In this document: in pieces, positions 52,682-62,900 of the stretch
How positions within the stretch are numbered: position 1 is the first letter of the stretch
Layout: each line of letters begins with the position of its first letter
Assembly (NCBI GenBank): GCA_016793325.1
Contig: JAEUKI010000053.1
Coordinates: 1-63,610 of the forward strand
Direction: 5' to 3'
From: Myxococcales bacterium
GTDB taxonomy: Bacteria > Myxococcota_A > Polyangia > Polyangiales > Ga0077539
DNA: 63,610 nucleotides
Program-made: the position numbers and the translations under genes
Notes under the pieces: generated by a model
What the model was told of the DNA's origin: nothing
Databases searched by the model: none
The model's input: the letters and a program-made list of their open reading frames with translations, nothing else

Positions 52682-54259
52682 TCAGTCACTCTTTCGCTTG
52701 CGCGCGATCATCGCGAGCGCGCCCGCGAGCGAGAGCCACCCGAACCAGTCGCCCGTCATCGCGTAGAGCGTGCGTCGCGAGCGCATGTGCACCGTGGCGG
52801 TGCTCGTCTCGACGGTGAACGTCTTGGTGTTCGCGATCACGCGGCCCGCGGCGTCGATGAAGCCCGAGACGCCCGAGTTGGCCGAGCGAACGAAGTCGCG
52901 TCGGTGCTCGATGCTCCGAAACTTGCTGAGCGCCATGTGAATCCAGGGCTCGGTCGTGTCGCCGAACCACGCGTCGTTGAGGATCACCGCGAACAAGTGC
53001 GACTCGGTGTCGCGCTGAAATCGATGCACGAACCGCGGGAGAATATCCTCGTAACAAATGAGCGGCGCGACGCGATAGCGCTGCCCGTCGCTCGCCGGAG
53101 GCAGCTGCATCGAGACCGGCTGCGAGCCCGGCGTGAAGTGCCCGCTGTTTGGCGAGTAGCGATACAGCTGCGGAAAGGTCTCGCCGCCCGGGAGGTACTC
53201 GCCGAACGCGAGCAGGAACGTCTTGTCGTAGGGGCGCTGGAGGTTTCCGTCGCGATCGCTGAGGTACGCGGTGTTGTAGAGCCGGTCGTTCTCCGAGCGA
53301 AGCGCGCCGAACAGGACGTTGGTCCCGATCGGCCACGACGGAATCGCGCGGCGGACGTTGGTCATGTCCGAGTCGAAGACGAACGAGAGGGCGCTCTCGC
53401 TCCACACGACGAGGTCGACGCGCTGCTCCGAGAGCGTCCGCGTCGTCTGAATGTGCCTCCGCAGCGCAGAGCGCGGGTCCGTGCGCTTCTCTTGGAGCCC
53501 GAGGTTCTCTTGAACCACGGCCACGCGGAGCGTCGGCGCGCTCTGATTTTCGCTGTCGACCTGACGGATGCGAATCGCGCCGTACACGAGCGTAAACGCC
53601 CACGTGAGCGCGAGCACCGCGAGCGTGCGCCGCCACTGCTTGTCGCTCTCGGGCAACGTCTGCCCGGTCTTCTTCGCCCACTGCCGCGCGAGAAAGAGGT
53701 CCATCGCCGCGTGCGAAATCGAGAGCAAGAGCCCGGTGAACACCACGCCGCCGAGGTCCGCGGTCTGGATGAGCAGCGGGACGTTGTGCAGCGAGTTCGC
53801 GTAGTACCAGGGAAACAGCGCAGGAAACACGAACTCGAGCGCCGCGAACACGAGCGGAATCGACAGCAGCCTCGGCCACCCGCGCTGATCCGCCCGCGCG
53901 ACGCCCACGTAGAAGAGCGCGAACTGCAGCCCCTGCGCGGCCCACAAGAGCGACGCGAAGAGCACGCAGAGCGGCAGCGAAAACCCCGAGAAGGTCTTCA
54001 GCATCGAGGCGATCCAATAGAAGCCGCCGCCGATGCCGATGGTCCCCGCGAGCCACCCGAGCCAGAACGCTTGCTTCGGCGTGCGCCCGCGGGTCGCGAG
54101 GAGAATGGGCCCCTGCGCGATGACGGCGCACGGCCAGACGTCCATGCCTGCAAAGCCCAAGAAGAGGATGATCCCGCCGACGATCGCGAGGGCGATCGCG
54201 TGGCGTTTGTCTCGGACCAACGGTTCGGGGGTGTTGGCCGGTTCAGTCGAGTCGGTCAT
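52682..54259 (-). CDS. lnt: Apolipoprotein N-acyltransferase
   Basis: 525 residues. Six or more N-terminal membrane helices are followed by a nitrilase-fold domain and a final helix. The catalytic triad is visible: Glu in VVWSESALSF (about 285), Lys in PYDKTFLLAFGEYLPG (about 343) and Cys in LICYEDILPRF (about 400). It adds the third acyl chain to lipoproteins, of which this window encodes many. It is the last gene of a minus-strand unit with two envelope proteins (15 bp gap to the one upstream). Confidence 0.92.
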   Translation of the reverse strand: MTDSTEPANTPEPLVRDKRHAIALAIVGGIILFLGFAGMDVWPCAVIAQGPILLATRGRTPKQAFWLGWLAGTIGIGGGFYWIASMLKTFSGFSLPLCVLFASLLWAAQGLQFALFYVGVARADQRGWPRLLSIPLVFAALEFVFPALFPWYYANSLHNVPLLIQTADLGGVVFTGLLLSISHAAMDLFLARQWAKKTGQTLPESDKQWRRTLAVLALTWAFTLVYGAIRIRQVDSENQSAPTLRVAVVQENLGLQEKRTDPRSALRRHIQTTRTLSEQRVDLVVWSESALSFVFDSDMTNVRRAIPSWPIGTNVLFGALRSENDRLYNTAYLSDRDGNLQRPYDKTFLLAFGEYLPGGETFPQLYRYSPNSGHFTPGSQPVSMQLPPASDGQRYRVAPLICYEDILPRFVHRFQRDTESHLFAVILNDAWFGDTTEPWIHMALSKFRSIEHRRDFVRSANSGVSGFIDAAGRVIANTKTFTVETSTATVHMRSRRTLYAMTGDWFGWLSLAGALAMIARKRKSD

Positions 54260-54274
54260 GCAGGGATTGGCGGT

Positions 54275-55156
54275 TTATACCCCGTCTGCGCTGTCCGGGC
54301 TCTCGCGTGTGTCGGCCTCGACAGCGTCGTCCGCAGCGTCGAGCGAGGCGTCGCGGTCCGTGGTGTCTTCCGTCGCAGCGTCGGTCGAAGCGTCGGTGTA
54401 CGCGGCGTCTATTTCTGCGTCGCGTTCGTCCCAGGCGTCGTCGAGCGCGTCCGCGTCGAGGCCGTCCGCGACGTCATGGGTTGGCAGTGGCACATCGGCG
54501 ACGCCGTCCCGAGGCGGTCGGATCACATCCGGTGAGACAAGACAAATGGACCTCGAGCAAACGTTCGCCGTTGTCTCGTAGACGAGCCGCGAGACGAAGC
54601 ACTGCCCAGTGCCCGTGTTTTCGAATCGTACGGTCGCGAGCGTCGGCGCGACGATCGCGTCGCTGGCGACGACAAAGTTTCTCGAAGGCGCGCGGATCGG
54701 CGCCACAAAGACCGTCCAATTCGGGGTGACTTCGATGCGCGAGCGGATGGCTGTGTATTGATCTCCGAGGAGGACGAGCGAGCCTCCGACCTCGCAGCGA
54801 ACGAATCCGAACACCCCTGCGCCGTCCGCGGGCTCGAACGTGCCGATTCGAATCGACGCGATCGATGATGCGCTGATCGCGAGCGCGTACTCAGCGGGAT
54901 GCACGGCGGGCGCGCTCGCAACGTTGCCGCGTTCGGCGGTCGCGCCGCACGTCGAGCTGGGGCAGACGCCTTCGAAGCGGGCTGTAGCTTGCGCGACGGT
55001 CCTCGGGCTGAAGCCCGCGCACGCATAGGAGTTGCTCGGGCACGGCGGCTCGATCGGCCCGATCGGCTCGCACCGCGGCCCCACGTTGAAGCACGATCCT
55101 GTCGCGAGCAGCGTGACGAGCGGCCAGCGCGTCGCGCGCGGAGCGTTCGCGCTCAC
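54275..55156 (-). CDS. Predicted lipoprotein with Asp-rich C-terminus
   Basis: 293 residues from a GTG at 55156 whose last bases overlap the upstream stop (GTGA). The signal ends PLVTLLATGSCFN (lipobox Cys). A middle beta-rich domain with several Cys (CPSNSYACAGFSP, CGATAERGN) is followed by a long Asp/Ala/Thr tail (DASTDAATEDTTDRDASLDA). It lies between an outer-membrane-like protein and lnt in one operon. Confidence 0.75.
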   Translation of the reverse strand: MSANAPRATRWPLVTLLATGSCFNVGPRCEPIGPIEPPCPSNSYACAGFSPRTVAQATARFEGVCPSSTCGATAERGNVASAPAVHPAEYALAISASSIASIRIGTFEPADGAGVFGFVRCEVGGSLVLLGDQYTAIRSRIEVTPNWTVFVAPIRAPSRNFVVASDAIVAPTLATVRFENTGTGQCFVSRLVYETTANVCSRSICLVSPDVIRPPRDGVADVPLPTHDVADGLDADALDDAWDERDAEIDAAYTDASTDAATEDTTDRDASLDAADDAVEADTRESPDSADGV

Positions 55157-55782
55157 AGCACACCTCCGAGCTCGATCGACGAGGTGATGTTCGCGAGGGC
55201 AGGGTCCCAGAAGGCGCCGCCGGCGCCGTTCCACGGGATGTACGAGAGCGCGACGCGCGCGCCGACGTACATGCGAGAGAGATAGAGAAACCACCCGAGC
55301 ATCGCGGATCCACCGACGCGAAACGACGCGACGAGCTGCGGGGCTTCGTTGAGCGACGCGTCGCCGAGCACGCCGCCTGCTTCCGCGACGAGCTCTGCGC
55401 GGAGCGAGTCCACCCGCGCGCGTTGTCGCGTCGTGATCCCGAACACGGCGGAGATGTCGACGATGTTGTAGTGAATCGCGCCGAGCGTGGTCGAGTTGGT
55501 CGTTCCGGTGTGAAGCCAGCCGAGCCGCGCGCCGTACACCAAGATGCCGTGCGATCGCAGCGTCGCGCGCGCCGCGAACGCCGTCCCGACCGCGAGCGGT
55601 CCGTAGAAGAACAGCCTCAGCGACTGCGCATACTGCGAGGGAAAGAACGTCGCAAATCCGAGCTCGCCGCTGATCCGGACGCGCTCTCTCGTCCACTCGA
55701 TCGGCGTGCTCTGCGCGCACGCGACGCTGGGCGCGCTGGCGAGCAGCGCACATGAAATCAAAAACGCCCCGAGATATCGCAT
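55153..55782 (-). CDS. Exported outer-membrane-barrel-like protein
   Basis: 209 residues. The signal peptide is FLISCALLASAPSVACAQ. The rest alternates short beta strands with Gly/Arg turns (RISGELGFATFFPSQYAQSL, ILVYGARLGWLHTG, MYVGARVALSYIPWN), as in small outer-membrane barrels. The Met at 55782 has a good ribosome site (GGGAGGTGTCG). It is first in the operon with the next lipoprotein and lnt. Confidence 0.7.
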   Translation of the reverse strand: MRYLGAFLISCALLASAPSVACAQSTPIEWTRERVRISGELGFATFFPSQYAQSLRLFFYGPLAVGTAFAARATLRSHGILVYGARLGWLHTGTTNSTTLGAIHYNIVDISAVFGITTRQRARVDSLRAELVAEAGGVLGDASLNEAPQLVASFRVGGSAMLGWFLYLSRMYVGARVALSYIPWNGAGGAFWDPALANITSSIELGGVL

Positions 55783-55844
55783 CGACACCTCCCGAAGAAA
55801 AGAATGCGTCACGGTAGCACGCCGCGCAGCGGGGAGACTCTCGA

Positions 55845-56010
55845 GCGCCGAGATGGATCACTCGCGCCGAGATGAATCTCGGCGCATGAACGCTGCTTCG
55901 CAGCGCGCGCCCGCAGAGCCGGTCGCGAGGATGCTCTGAAACACGGGACTCCTCGCGCTCCTGCGCGCGCCGCTCTCGGCGTCCATGCGCCGAGATTCAT
56001 CTCGGCGCAG
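55845..56010. repeat. Family D repeat, second location
   Basis: The hairpins GCGCCGAGATGAATCTCGGC at about 55864-55885 and GCGCCGAGATTCATCTCGGC at 55987-56008 enclose the same internal block as 33396-33545 (GCCGGTCGCGAGGAT, CTCTGAAACACG, CTCCTCGCGCTCCTGCGCGC). It lies between the barrel-protein operon and the 3' end of the hydrolase gene. Confidence 0.75.
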
Positions 56011-56085
56011 AGGTGAACGGAGACTCATCTCGCCGCGCGTGGCTCGATGGGACGGCGCGTTTGCGGCGCTGCCCTGTGGCTCGCT

Positions 56086-56964
56086 TCAGCGCGACCAGAA
56101 CTCGAGCAAGAGCTCGTTGACGCGCTCGGGGCGCTCGGCGTGCACGAAGTGGCCGCAGCGGTCGATGGGCTCGATGCGCAGGTCGATCGCGAAGCGCTCG
56201 GTTCCCGGGACGAGCGCGTCGTAGTCGAGCGCCTTGTCGTCCTTGGCCCACACGAGCATCGTGGGCGCTTCGATCACCGGGTAGCGCCAGCGCTTGCGGC
56301 GCTGCTCCATCGCGCTCTGGGGCACGGCGCGATACCAGCCGATCATCGCGCTCGCAGAGCCGGGACGCAGGACGTTGTCGATGAACGGCGCGAGCTCTTC
56401 GTCGCTGAAGTGGCTCGGGTCGATCGCCATCGCGCGATACATCTTGCCGATCCCTCGGCCGCGATCGCGGGTGAGCATTCGCTCGGGCAACAGGGGCACT
56501 TGAAAAAAGAACACGTACCAGCTCCGACGGAGCTGCTCGAGGCTCTTGGCCAGCGCGCGCTGCAGCTGCGCGGGGTGCGGGCAGTTGAGCACCGCGAGCT
56601 TCTCGACGATGTGCGGGAGCGTCGCGGCGATGTGCCACGCGAGCGCGCCGCCCCAATCGTGGCCGACGAGCAGGACGCGCTCGACGCCGAGGTGCGCGAC
56701 GAGGTTGCGAACGTCCGCGGCGAGCGTGTCGAGGTCGTAGGGGCCCTGCTTGTCGCTGTCGTTGTAGCCGCGCAAATCAGGGACGATCACGCGGTAGCCC
56801 GCCTTCGCGAGCGCGTCGATCTGGTAGCGAAAGCTCCACCACATTTCAGGAAACCCGTGGAGCAAGAGCGCCACGGGCCCGCTCCCCTTCTCGACGTAGT
56901 GCAGCTTCAGTCCGCCGACGTCCGCCGTGTGGTGCGTCACCGTCACATCCGAGAGCTTCATCAT
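56086..56964 (-). CDS. Alpha/beta hydrolase, epoxide hydrolase-like
   Basis: 292 residues. LLLHGFPEMWWSFRYQID holds the HGxP oxyanion motif. LLVGHDWGGALAWHIA gives the nucleophile Asp (GHDWGG), typical of epoxide hydrolases and dehalogenases. DRCGHFVHAERPERVNEL gives the catalytic His. A lid region has FFFQVPLLPERML. It is 26 bp after the AhpD-like gene, so it belongs to the peroxide-defence unit; its substrate may be an oxidation product. Confidence 0.9.
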   Translation of the reverse strand: MMKLSDVTVTHHTADVGGLKLHYVEKGSGPVALLLHGFPEMWWSFRYQIDALAKAGYRVIVPDLRGYNDSDKQGPYDLDTLAADVRNLVAHLGVERVLLVGHDWGGALAWHIAATLPHIVEKLAVLNCPHPAQLQRALAKSLEQLRRSWYVFFFQVPLLPERMLTRDRGRGIGKMYRAMAIDPSHFSDEELAPFIDNVLRPGSASAMIGWYRAVPQSAMEQRRKRWRYPVIEAPTMLVWAKDDKALDYDALVPGTERFAIDLRIEPIDRCGHFVHAERPERVNELLLEFWSR

Positions 56965-56990
56965 GGCCCCCGGTGCAGTACCGCACTCGC

Positions 56991-57521
56991 TCAGCGATCG
57001 TCGAGGGCGAGCGAGAGTCCGTTGATCACCGCGGCGATCCGCACGGCGTCGTGGACCTGGTCTTCGTCGAGGCCAGCGCTCAGCACCTCGTGCTCGTGCG
57101 ACTTGACGCACGTCTCGCAGTTGTTGATGGCGCTCACGGCGAGGCAGACGAGCTCGAACTCGGCCTTCGTCGTCGCGGGCTTCGCGATCCGCTGCATGCG
57201 CAGGCGGGCGGGCTTCTGTCCGTAGCTGTCCTTTCCGATCTTGCTGCGAAATCGGTAGTAGACGTTGTTCATGCCCATGAGGGCGACGGCGGCGCGGGCG
57301 TCGTCGATGTACTTGTCGGCGTGCTCTCCAGCGCGCGCGCGGAGCGCGGCTTCGAGCGCCGTCGCGAGCGACCCGTGTCGGTTCGTGAGGGCCGAGGCGA
57401 GCGCGATGGCGTAGCGAAGCGGCTCTGCGAGCCTTCCGTCGCCGAGGACCGCGCCGAGGTTGAGCTTCAGGTCCCGCGCGTGCTCGGGGACGCGCTCTGT
57501 CAGCGATTCGAGGGTCGACAT
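56991..57521 (-). CDS. ahpD: AhpD-type alkylhydroperoxidase
   Basis: 176 residues, the length of Mycobacterium tuberculosis AhpD. The active-site AINNCETCVKSHEHEV has Cys135, Cys138 and His142, with an upstream Glu (AEFELVCLAVS). It re-reduces AhpC using a lipoylated partner. It directly follows ahpC (10 bp gap) as in mycobacteria. Confidence 0.92.
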   Translation of the reverse strand: MSTLESLTERVPEHARDLKLNLGAVLGDGRLAEPLRYAIALASALTNRHGSLATALEAALRARAGEHADKYIDDARAAVALMGMNNVYYRFRSKIGKDSYGQKPARLRMQRIAKPATTKAEFELVCLAVSAINNCETCVKSHEHEVLSAGLDEDQVHDAVRIAAVINGLSLALDDR

Positions 57522-57531
57522 GAATATGTGC

Positions 57532-58068
57532 TCACTTTCCGAGGGTGGCGTCGCCCGGCTTCCAGTTGCACGGGCAGAGCTCGTCGGTCTGCAGGGCGTC
57601 GAGCACGCGCAGCACCTCGTCGACCGAGCGGCCCACGTTGAGGTCGTTGACTTGGACCCAGCGGATCACGCCCTGCGGGTCGACGACGAACGTCGCGCGC
57701 AAGGGGACGCCCGCGTTGCGCTCGAGCACGCCGAGCGCGCTCGAGAGCTCGCGCTTGGTGTCCGCGAGCATGGGGTAGGGCAAGTGACGGAGGCGTTCGT
57801 CGCTGTTTCTCCAGGCGAGATGAACGAAGTGCGTGTCCGTCGAGAACCCGAGGACCTGCGCGTCGCGGTCGCTGAAGTCACGGTTGCGCTTGCCGAACTC
57901 CGCGATCTCCGTGGGGCACACGAAGGTGAAGTCCATCGGCCACGAGAACACCACGAGCCACTTTCCCTCGTGGCTCTTGTGGGTGATCCGCGTGAACTCT
58001 TTGCCCTTCTCGATGCTCGTCACGGCCTCGAGGTCGAACTGTGGAAACCTGTCTCCGATCGTCAGCAT
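57532..58068 (-). CDS. ahpC: AhpC-type peroxiredoxin
   Basis: 178 residues. The peroxidatic Cys51 is in PMDFTFVCPTE. The C-terminal CPCNWKPGD (Cys165, Cys167) carries the resolving Cys, the arrangement seen in the mycobacterial AhpC that works with AhpD. It reduces peroxides and peroxynitrite. The ATG at 58068 has a ribosome site GAAGGAGACAACGAC. A sigma-54 type promoter lies about 70 bp upstream. Confidence 0.93.
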   Translation of the reverse strand: MLTIGDRFPQFDLEAVTSIEKGKEFTRITHKSHEGKWLVVFSWPMDFTFVCPTEIAEFGKRNRDFSDRDAQVLGFSTDTHFVHLAWRNSDERLRHLPYPMLADTKRELSSALGVLERNAGVPLRATFVVDPQGVIRWVQVNDLNVGRSVDEVLRVLDALQTDELCPCNWKPGDATLGK

Positions 58069-58133
58069 GTCGTTGTCTCCTTCGGGAGGGGTGTCGTGCG
58101 GGCCGCTCGTCGAGCGACCTCGGCGCAGACCCA

Positions 58134-58150
58134 AAGCGACGGACATGCCA
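58134..58150 (-). promoter_or_regulatory. Sigma-54 promoter of the ahpC operon
   Basis: Read on the minus strand: TGGCATGTCCGTCGCTT. It has GG and GC spaced by exactly 10 bases, as required at -24/-12, and close to the consensus TGGCACG-N4-TTGC. A sigma-54 activator is encoded divergently next to it, and three dyads lie 40-100 bp upstream. The match is by eye; the start of transcription was not determined. Confidence 0.65.
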
Positions 58151-58190
58151 GCGCGAGAATCATTGAAAGTATTGATAAATTCGTAGTGAT

Positions 58191-58250
58191 TCACCGCCAT
58201 TTCAGTGGCTCACCGAAATCTCGGTGACGTGCCCACTGGCATTTCGGTGA
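58191..58250. promoter_or_regulatory. Three related 18-bp operator-like dyads
   Basis: TCACCGCCATTTCAGTGG (58191-58208), TCACCGAAATCTCGGTGA (58210-58227) and CCACTGGCATTTCGGTGA (58233-58250) share YCACYG-N6-CRGTGR. Three tandem sites between a sigma-54 activator gene and its target recall the three NorR sites of enterobacteria. They are probably upstream activating sites, and they also sit just before the activator start, so autoregulation is possible. Confidence 0.65.
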
Positions 58251-58274
58251 GGCTTGGTCCTATGGTCTGGCCCG

Positions 58275-59882
58275 ATGGCTCACGAAGGTGGCGTTCATGC
58301 AGGGCAGGCTCACGCGCTCGCGAGAGAGCTCGATCTGACGCGTGACTTGCGGAACATCGCGCGGGTGCTCGGCGAGGGCGAGGGCGTCGACGAGCTCATT
58401 CGACGCGGGCTCGATTGGCTCGCGCGCGTCGCGCCGTACGACCTCGCGACGCTCTTCGAGCTCGAAGGTGATCGGCTCGTGGTGCGCGCCGCGCGCGGGC
58501 GCCTCGCGAACGACGCGGTCAAACGGCACGCGATTTCGCTCGATGAATTTCCGACGGTGCGAGAGGCGCTCGAGCTTCGGCGGGCGCGCGCGTTCACCGA
58601 GGACGATCACGCGCACGGGGACGGAGACCCGTTCGACGGCGTGCTCGATTTGCCCGCGGGGCACGCGTGCATGGTCGTTCCTCTCGCGGCGGGGGATCGA
58701 CCGCTGGGGATCTTGGCGCTCGATCGCGCGCGGTGCGAGCGCTACGCGCAGCCGGTCGTGGACCTCGTCGAAGTGTACGGGCAGCTCTTGTCGCTCGCGC
58801 TCGTCAACGCGGAGCTCTCGTCGGCGCTCGCGCGGCTGAGCGCGCAAGAACACGCAGTGAAATCCCTGCTCGAACGCGAGCGGTACGGCGCCAACGCCAT
58901 CGAAGCGCGCCAAGAGCGGCCCGCGATCGACGCGAGCCGATCGCCCAAGATGCGCGCGGTGTACGAGCGCGCGGCGCAAGTGGCCGTCGCGGACACCCCC
59001 GTGCTCGTTCGCGGCGAGACGGGCACCGGAAAAGAGCACCTCGCGCGGCTGTTGCACGCGCGTTCGCGGCGCAGCGATCGACCGTTCGTCACGATGAACT
59101 GCGCGGCGATCCCCGAGAGCCTGCTCGAACCCGAGCTCTTCGGCGTCGTGAAGGGCGCGTTCACCGGCGCTGTCGCGTCGCGTCCGGGGCGCTTTCAAAC
59201 CGCCAACGGGGGGACGCTCTTGCTCGACGAAATCGGCGAGCTCTCGATGCCGCTGCAAGCCAAGCTCCTGCGCGTCCTCCAAGAGGGGACGTTCGAGCCC
59301 GTCGGCAGCGATCGAACCGTGCGCGTCGATGTGCGCATCGTCGCGGCGACGCACGTCGACCTCGAGCGCGCGATCGCGAAGGGGCGATTTCGTGAGGATC
59401 TGTACTACCGATTGGCGGTGTTTCCCCTGGAGCTCCCGCCGCTGCGCGAGCGCATGGAGGACCTCGCGTCGCTCGCCGCGGCGCTCATCGATCGGCTCTC
59501 CGAGCGCGCGAATCGTCGGGGGCGCTTCAAGCTCGGCGAGGACGCGCTCGCGGTGCTCCGCGGCTACCACTGGCCGGGCAACATTCGTGAGCTCGCCAAC
59601 GTCCTCGAGCGCGCGATGATCTTGTCGCCCTCGTCGACGTTGCACGCGTCCGCGATCGACCTCGGCTCGCGCGCGGTGGCCGCTCCGGCTGCGATCGAGC
59701 GCGCGGGCGCCGTGCGTACCCTCGAAGAAGTCGAGCGCGACCACATCCGCGAGACCCTCGTTCGAACGAAGGGAAAGCTCTACGGCAAGGACGGCGCCGC
59801 TGCGCTCTTGGGCCTCAAGCCCTCTACGCTTCAATCGCGGATGAAGAAGCTCGCGATTCCGCGGGTCGAGGCTGTCGAGTAA
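58275..59882 (+). CDS. Sigma-54-dependent activator with GAF domain (NorR-like)
   Basis: 535 residues. A GAF sensor domain occupies about 30-190. The AAA+ domain (about 215-450) has Walker A GETGTGKEHLARLLH, the sigma-54 loop VKGAFTGAV, Walker B GGTLLLDEIGELSMPL and RFREDLYYRLAVFPLELPPL. The C-terminal Fis-type helix-turn-helix is KDGAAALLGLKPSTLQSRMK. Overall layout and HTH are NorR-like. The Met at 58275 is preferred over a TTG at 58254. It probably senses a peroxide or nitrosative signal and drives the ahpC-ahpD-hydrolase operon. Confidence 0.9.
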   Translation: MAHEGGVHAGQAHALARELDLTRDLRNIARVLGEGEGVDELIRRGLDWLARVAPYDLATLFELEGDRLVVRAARGRLANDAVKRHAISLDEFPTVREALELRRARAFTEDDHAHGDGDPFDGVLDLPAGHACMVVPLAAGDRPLGILALDRARCERYAQPVVDLVEVYGQLLSLALVNAELSSALARLSAQEHAVKSLLERERYGANAIEARQERPAIDASRSPKMRAVYERAAQVAVADTPVLVRGETGTGKEHLARLLHARSRRSDRPFVTMNCAAIPESLLEPELFGVVKGAFTGAVASRPGRFQTANGGTLLLDEIGELSMPLQAKLLRVLQEGTFEPVGSDRTVRVDVRIVAATHVDLERAIAKGRFREDLYYRLAVFPLELPPLRERMEDLASLAAALIDRLSERANRRGRFKLGEDALAVLRGYHWPGNIRELANVLERAMILSPSSTLHASAIDLGSRAVAAPAAIERAGAVRTLEEVERDHIRETLVRTKGKLYGKDGAAALLGLKPSTLQSRMKKLAIPRVEAVE

Positions 59883-59969
59883 CTACGCCCCACGCGTGAT
59901 TCGTTCGAACAGAGGGGCTCGACGGTCGCGCAATTTCCAAGGAGAGTGTCGGGTCGGGAGCACTCTTCG

Positions 59970-62900
59970 ATGAAAAGACGAACCTCATCCCTTGGACTGC
60001 TGCTCGCGTTGACGGTGGTGCCGTCGACCGCGGGCGCGGTGATCACGATTCCGGCAGCAGGTCGGCTCAGCGCGCCGGTGACCAACCCGGCGTACCGCGC
60101 GGCGTGCGCGCACTACTACGACCTCAATCGCAACGCCGACACGATGGGCAACGACAATCACACGTCGCTCGGCCACACGTTTCTCGTGAACTACGCGCTC
60201 ATGCCGCCGATGGGCGGGGTGCTTCGCGAAGCGCAGCGCGCGATCACGACGCTCGACCTGTCTCACCATCGCGGCCCTTGCTATTCGCGTGGCGAGACGC
60301 CGGGAGGATACGTGTGGGCGACGGACCCCACGGGCGCAGCCGCGGGGGTCGTGACGGTTCGCGCGTTTCTCAACGTGACGGGGACCGCAGGCTCGCCGGT
60401 GACGTGGACGTTTGCGCTCGCGGCCAACGACTCGACGCGCGTTCGCATCGGCGGCCAGCTCGCGCTCGAGCAGTACTGGGCGGACTCGACGCGGTGGAAG
60501 AAGTTCAACCACGTCACGTTTCCCGAGCCCGGCGTGTACGCGATCGAGATCGACAACGCCACCAACCACAGCTGCGAACTCGATCCGATCGAGCTCTACT
60601 ACGCCCCGAGCGCGATCGCGGGACTCGATAATGTGTGCGCCTGTGGAGCGGGCTGCGCGTTCGACCCGGGCGGCTGCACCGCGACGACGGTCTCGATCCT
60701 GAACCGCTCGCCTGCGCTGCGGCTCGTGGACAGCGCGGTCTTGATGGCGCAGCAGGACGGGAGCGTTCCTCCAGCGTCGGCCAACTGTTCGCAGGTCGCG
60801 CAGGTGGTGGATCCTGGGACGCCTGGGACGTTCTTGGGGTGCCTCTCGGATGCGGACTGTCTCGTGCCTTCGCCGGTGTGCGGTCCCATGAACACCTGCA
60901 TTTCTGGCTGTGGAAACGCGCGGCTCGATCGCGGCGAAGCCTGCGACGACGGCAACACCACCGCGGGCGACGGCTGCAGCGCGTCGTGCACGATCGAGCT
61001 CGGCTACACGTGCACAGCGCCCACCAACGCGCTCGCGAACTCGAGCTTCGCCATGGGCGCGACGGGATGGAACGCGGGCGGCGTCGCGGTCGAGACCAAC
61101 CCCGAGACGGCCTACGGCGGTCGCGACGGGACGAACACCACGGCCGAGCTCGACGCGCAGCCCGTGGCGCTCGCGCAAGACGTGACGCTCACCATGGGGC
61201 GCCGCTACGCGCTCTCGCTTCGCTACGTGCGACGCGACATCGCGCCGGATCCCATGCGCGCGTTCGTGACGGCGACGGGCACGGACCTCGGGAGCGTCAC
61301 GCTCGCGGCGACCGGACCCTTCGTGTACCGCTCGTTTTTGCGCACGATCACCGCGACGGCGGCCACGGGGCGCGTGGGGCTCCGGCACGATCCGACGTCG
61401 TACACAACGCCGTCGACCCTCGGGTTCATCGTCGACGATGTTGAATTGTGGGGCGCGGGTTCGTGCCGCCCGATCGACACGGACATGGACGGGATCCCAG
61501 ACCTCGTCGAGACCGCGATCGGGACCAACCCGATGAACGCGGACAGCGACATGGACGGCGTTCCCGACGGATCCGAAGTGGGACCGGGGCCGACGTTTAC
61601 GACGATCGACACCGATGGCGACATGCGCATCAACGCGCTCGACCCCGACGACGACGGCGACGGGATCGACACCCGCGACGAGCTCGGCGCGGGCGGCGCG
61701 ATGATGCCTCGCAACAGCGACGCGACGGTCCCGATGGGCGAAGGAACGGGCGACGCGATCCCCGACTACCTCGACGCAGACGACGACGGAGACAGCATCC
61801 CTACTGCGGTCGAACGCACGCTCGCGGGGATGAGCCCCGATCCCGATGGGGACATGTTGGCGGCGTGGCTCGATCGCGACAGCGATGGCGACACGGTGTT
61901 CGACGTGACCGAAGCGGGCGCGACGCCTGCGACGCCCGCGAACAGCGACACGGATCCGACGCGAGATTTCCTCGACCTCGACTCGGACAACGACTGCGTC
62001 CCCGATCGCGACGCGCGCGAAGCGGGCGCGGCTCGAACGAACCCCGCCGTCCCGTCCATGAACGCGAACAACAACTGCATGGCTCCGACGCCGGTGTGCA
62101 ACACGACCGCGGGGCTGTGCGTGGCCGACATGGACACGGACATGGACGGCATTCCAAACCTCGATGAAATCCGCATCGGAAGCGATCCGATGAACCCGGA
62201 CACCGACGGCGACGGACTGCGAGACGGCCTCGAGGTCGGCGCGGGACCCACGTTTACGCCGCGCGACACCGACGGCGACATGCGCCCCGATTGGAACGAC
62301 ACCGACGACGACGGCGACGGCGTTCTCACGCGCGACGAGCTCGGCGCAGGCGGCGCCATGATGCCGCGAAACAGCGACGGAACCGTTCCGATGGGCGAAG
62401 GCACCGCGGACATGATCCCCGACTGGCTCGACCCCGACGACGACGGCGACGGGATCCCCACGGCCGTCGAGAATACTCTTGAAATGATGGGCGGCGCGCC
62501 GGACATGGACATGGTCCCCGCGTACCTCGACCGCGACAGCGACGGAGACTCGATCCCCGACGCCATCGAACGCGGGATGGACGGCGCGATGCCGCGCAAC
62601 AGCGACGGCGCGGATCGTCCCGACTTTCTCGACACCGACAGCGACAACGACACGCTGCTCGACAGCGCCGAAGCGGGCGCCGATCCGCTGATGCCGCGCA
62701 ACACCGACGCGATGGTCCCCATGGGATCGGGCACCAGCGACACCAACCCCGACTACATCGACAACGACGACGATGGAGACGGAATCCCCACCACGGTTGA
62801 ATTGATGGCCGAGGGCATGCTCGCGGGGGACGGCGACATGGTCCCTGCGCACCTCGACCTCGACAGCGACGGAGACACGGTCCCCGACGCGGTCGAAGTG

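Noticed and set aside
59985..62852. 955-codon minus-strand frame opposite the giant repeat protein
   Set aside because: It mirrors the Asp-rich repeats (Val/Arg-rich), has no start signal or domain, and the plus strand has a signal peptide and known repeats.
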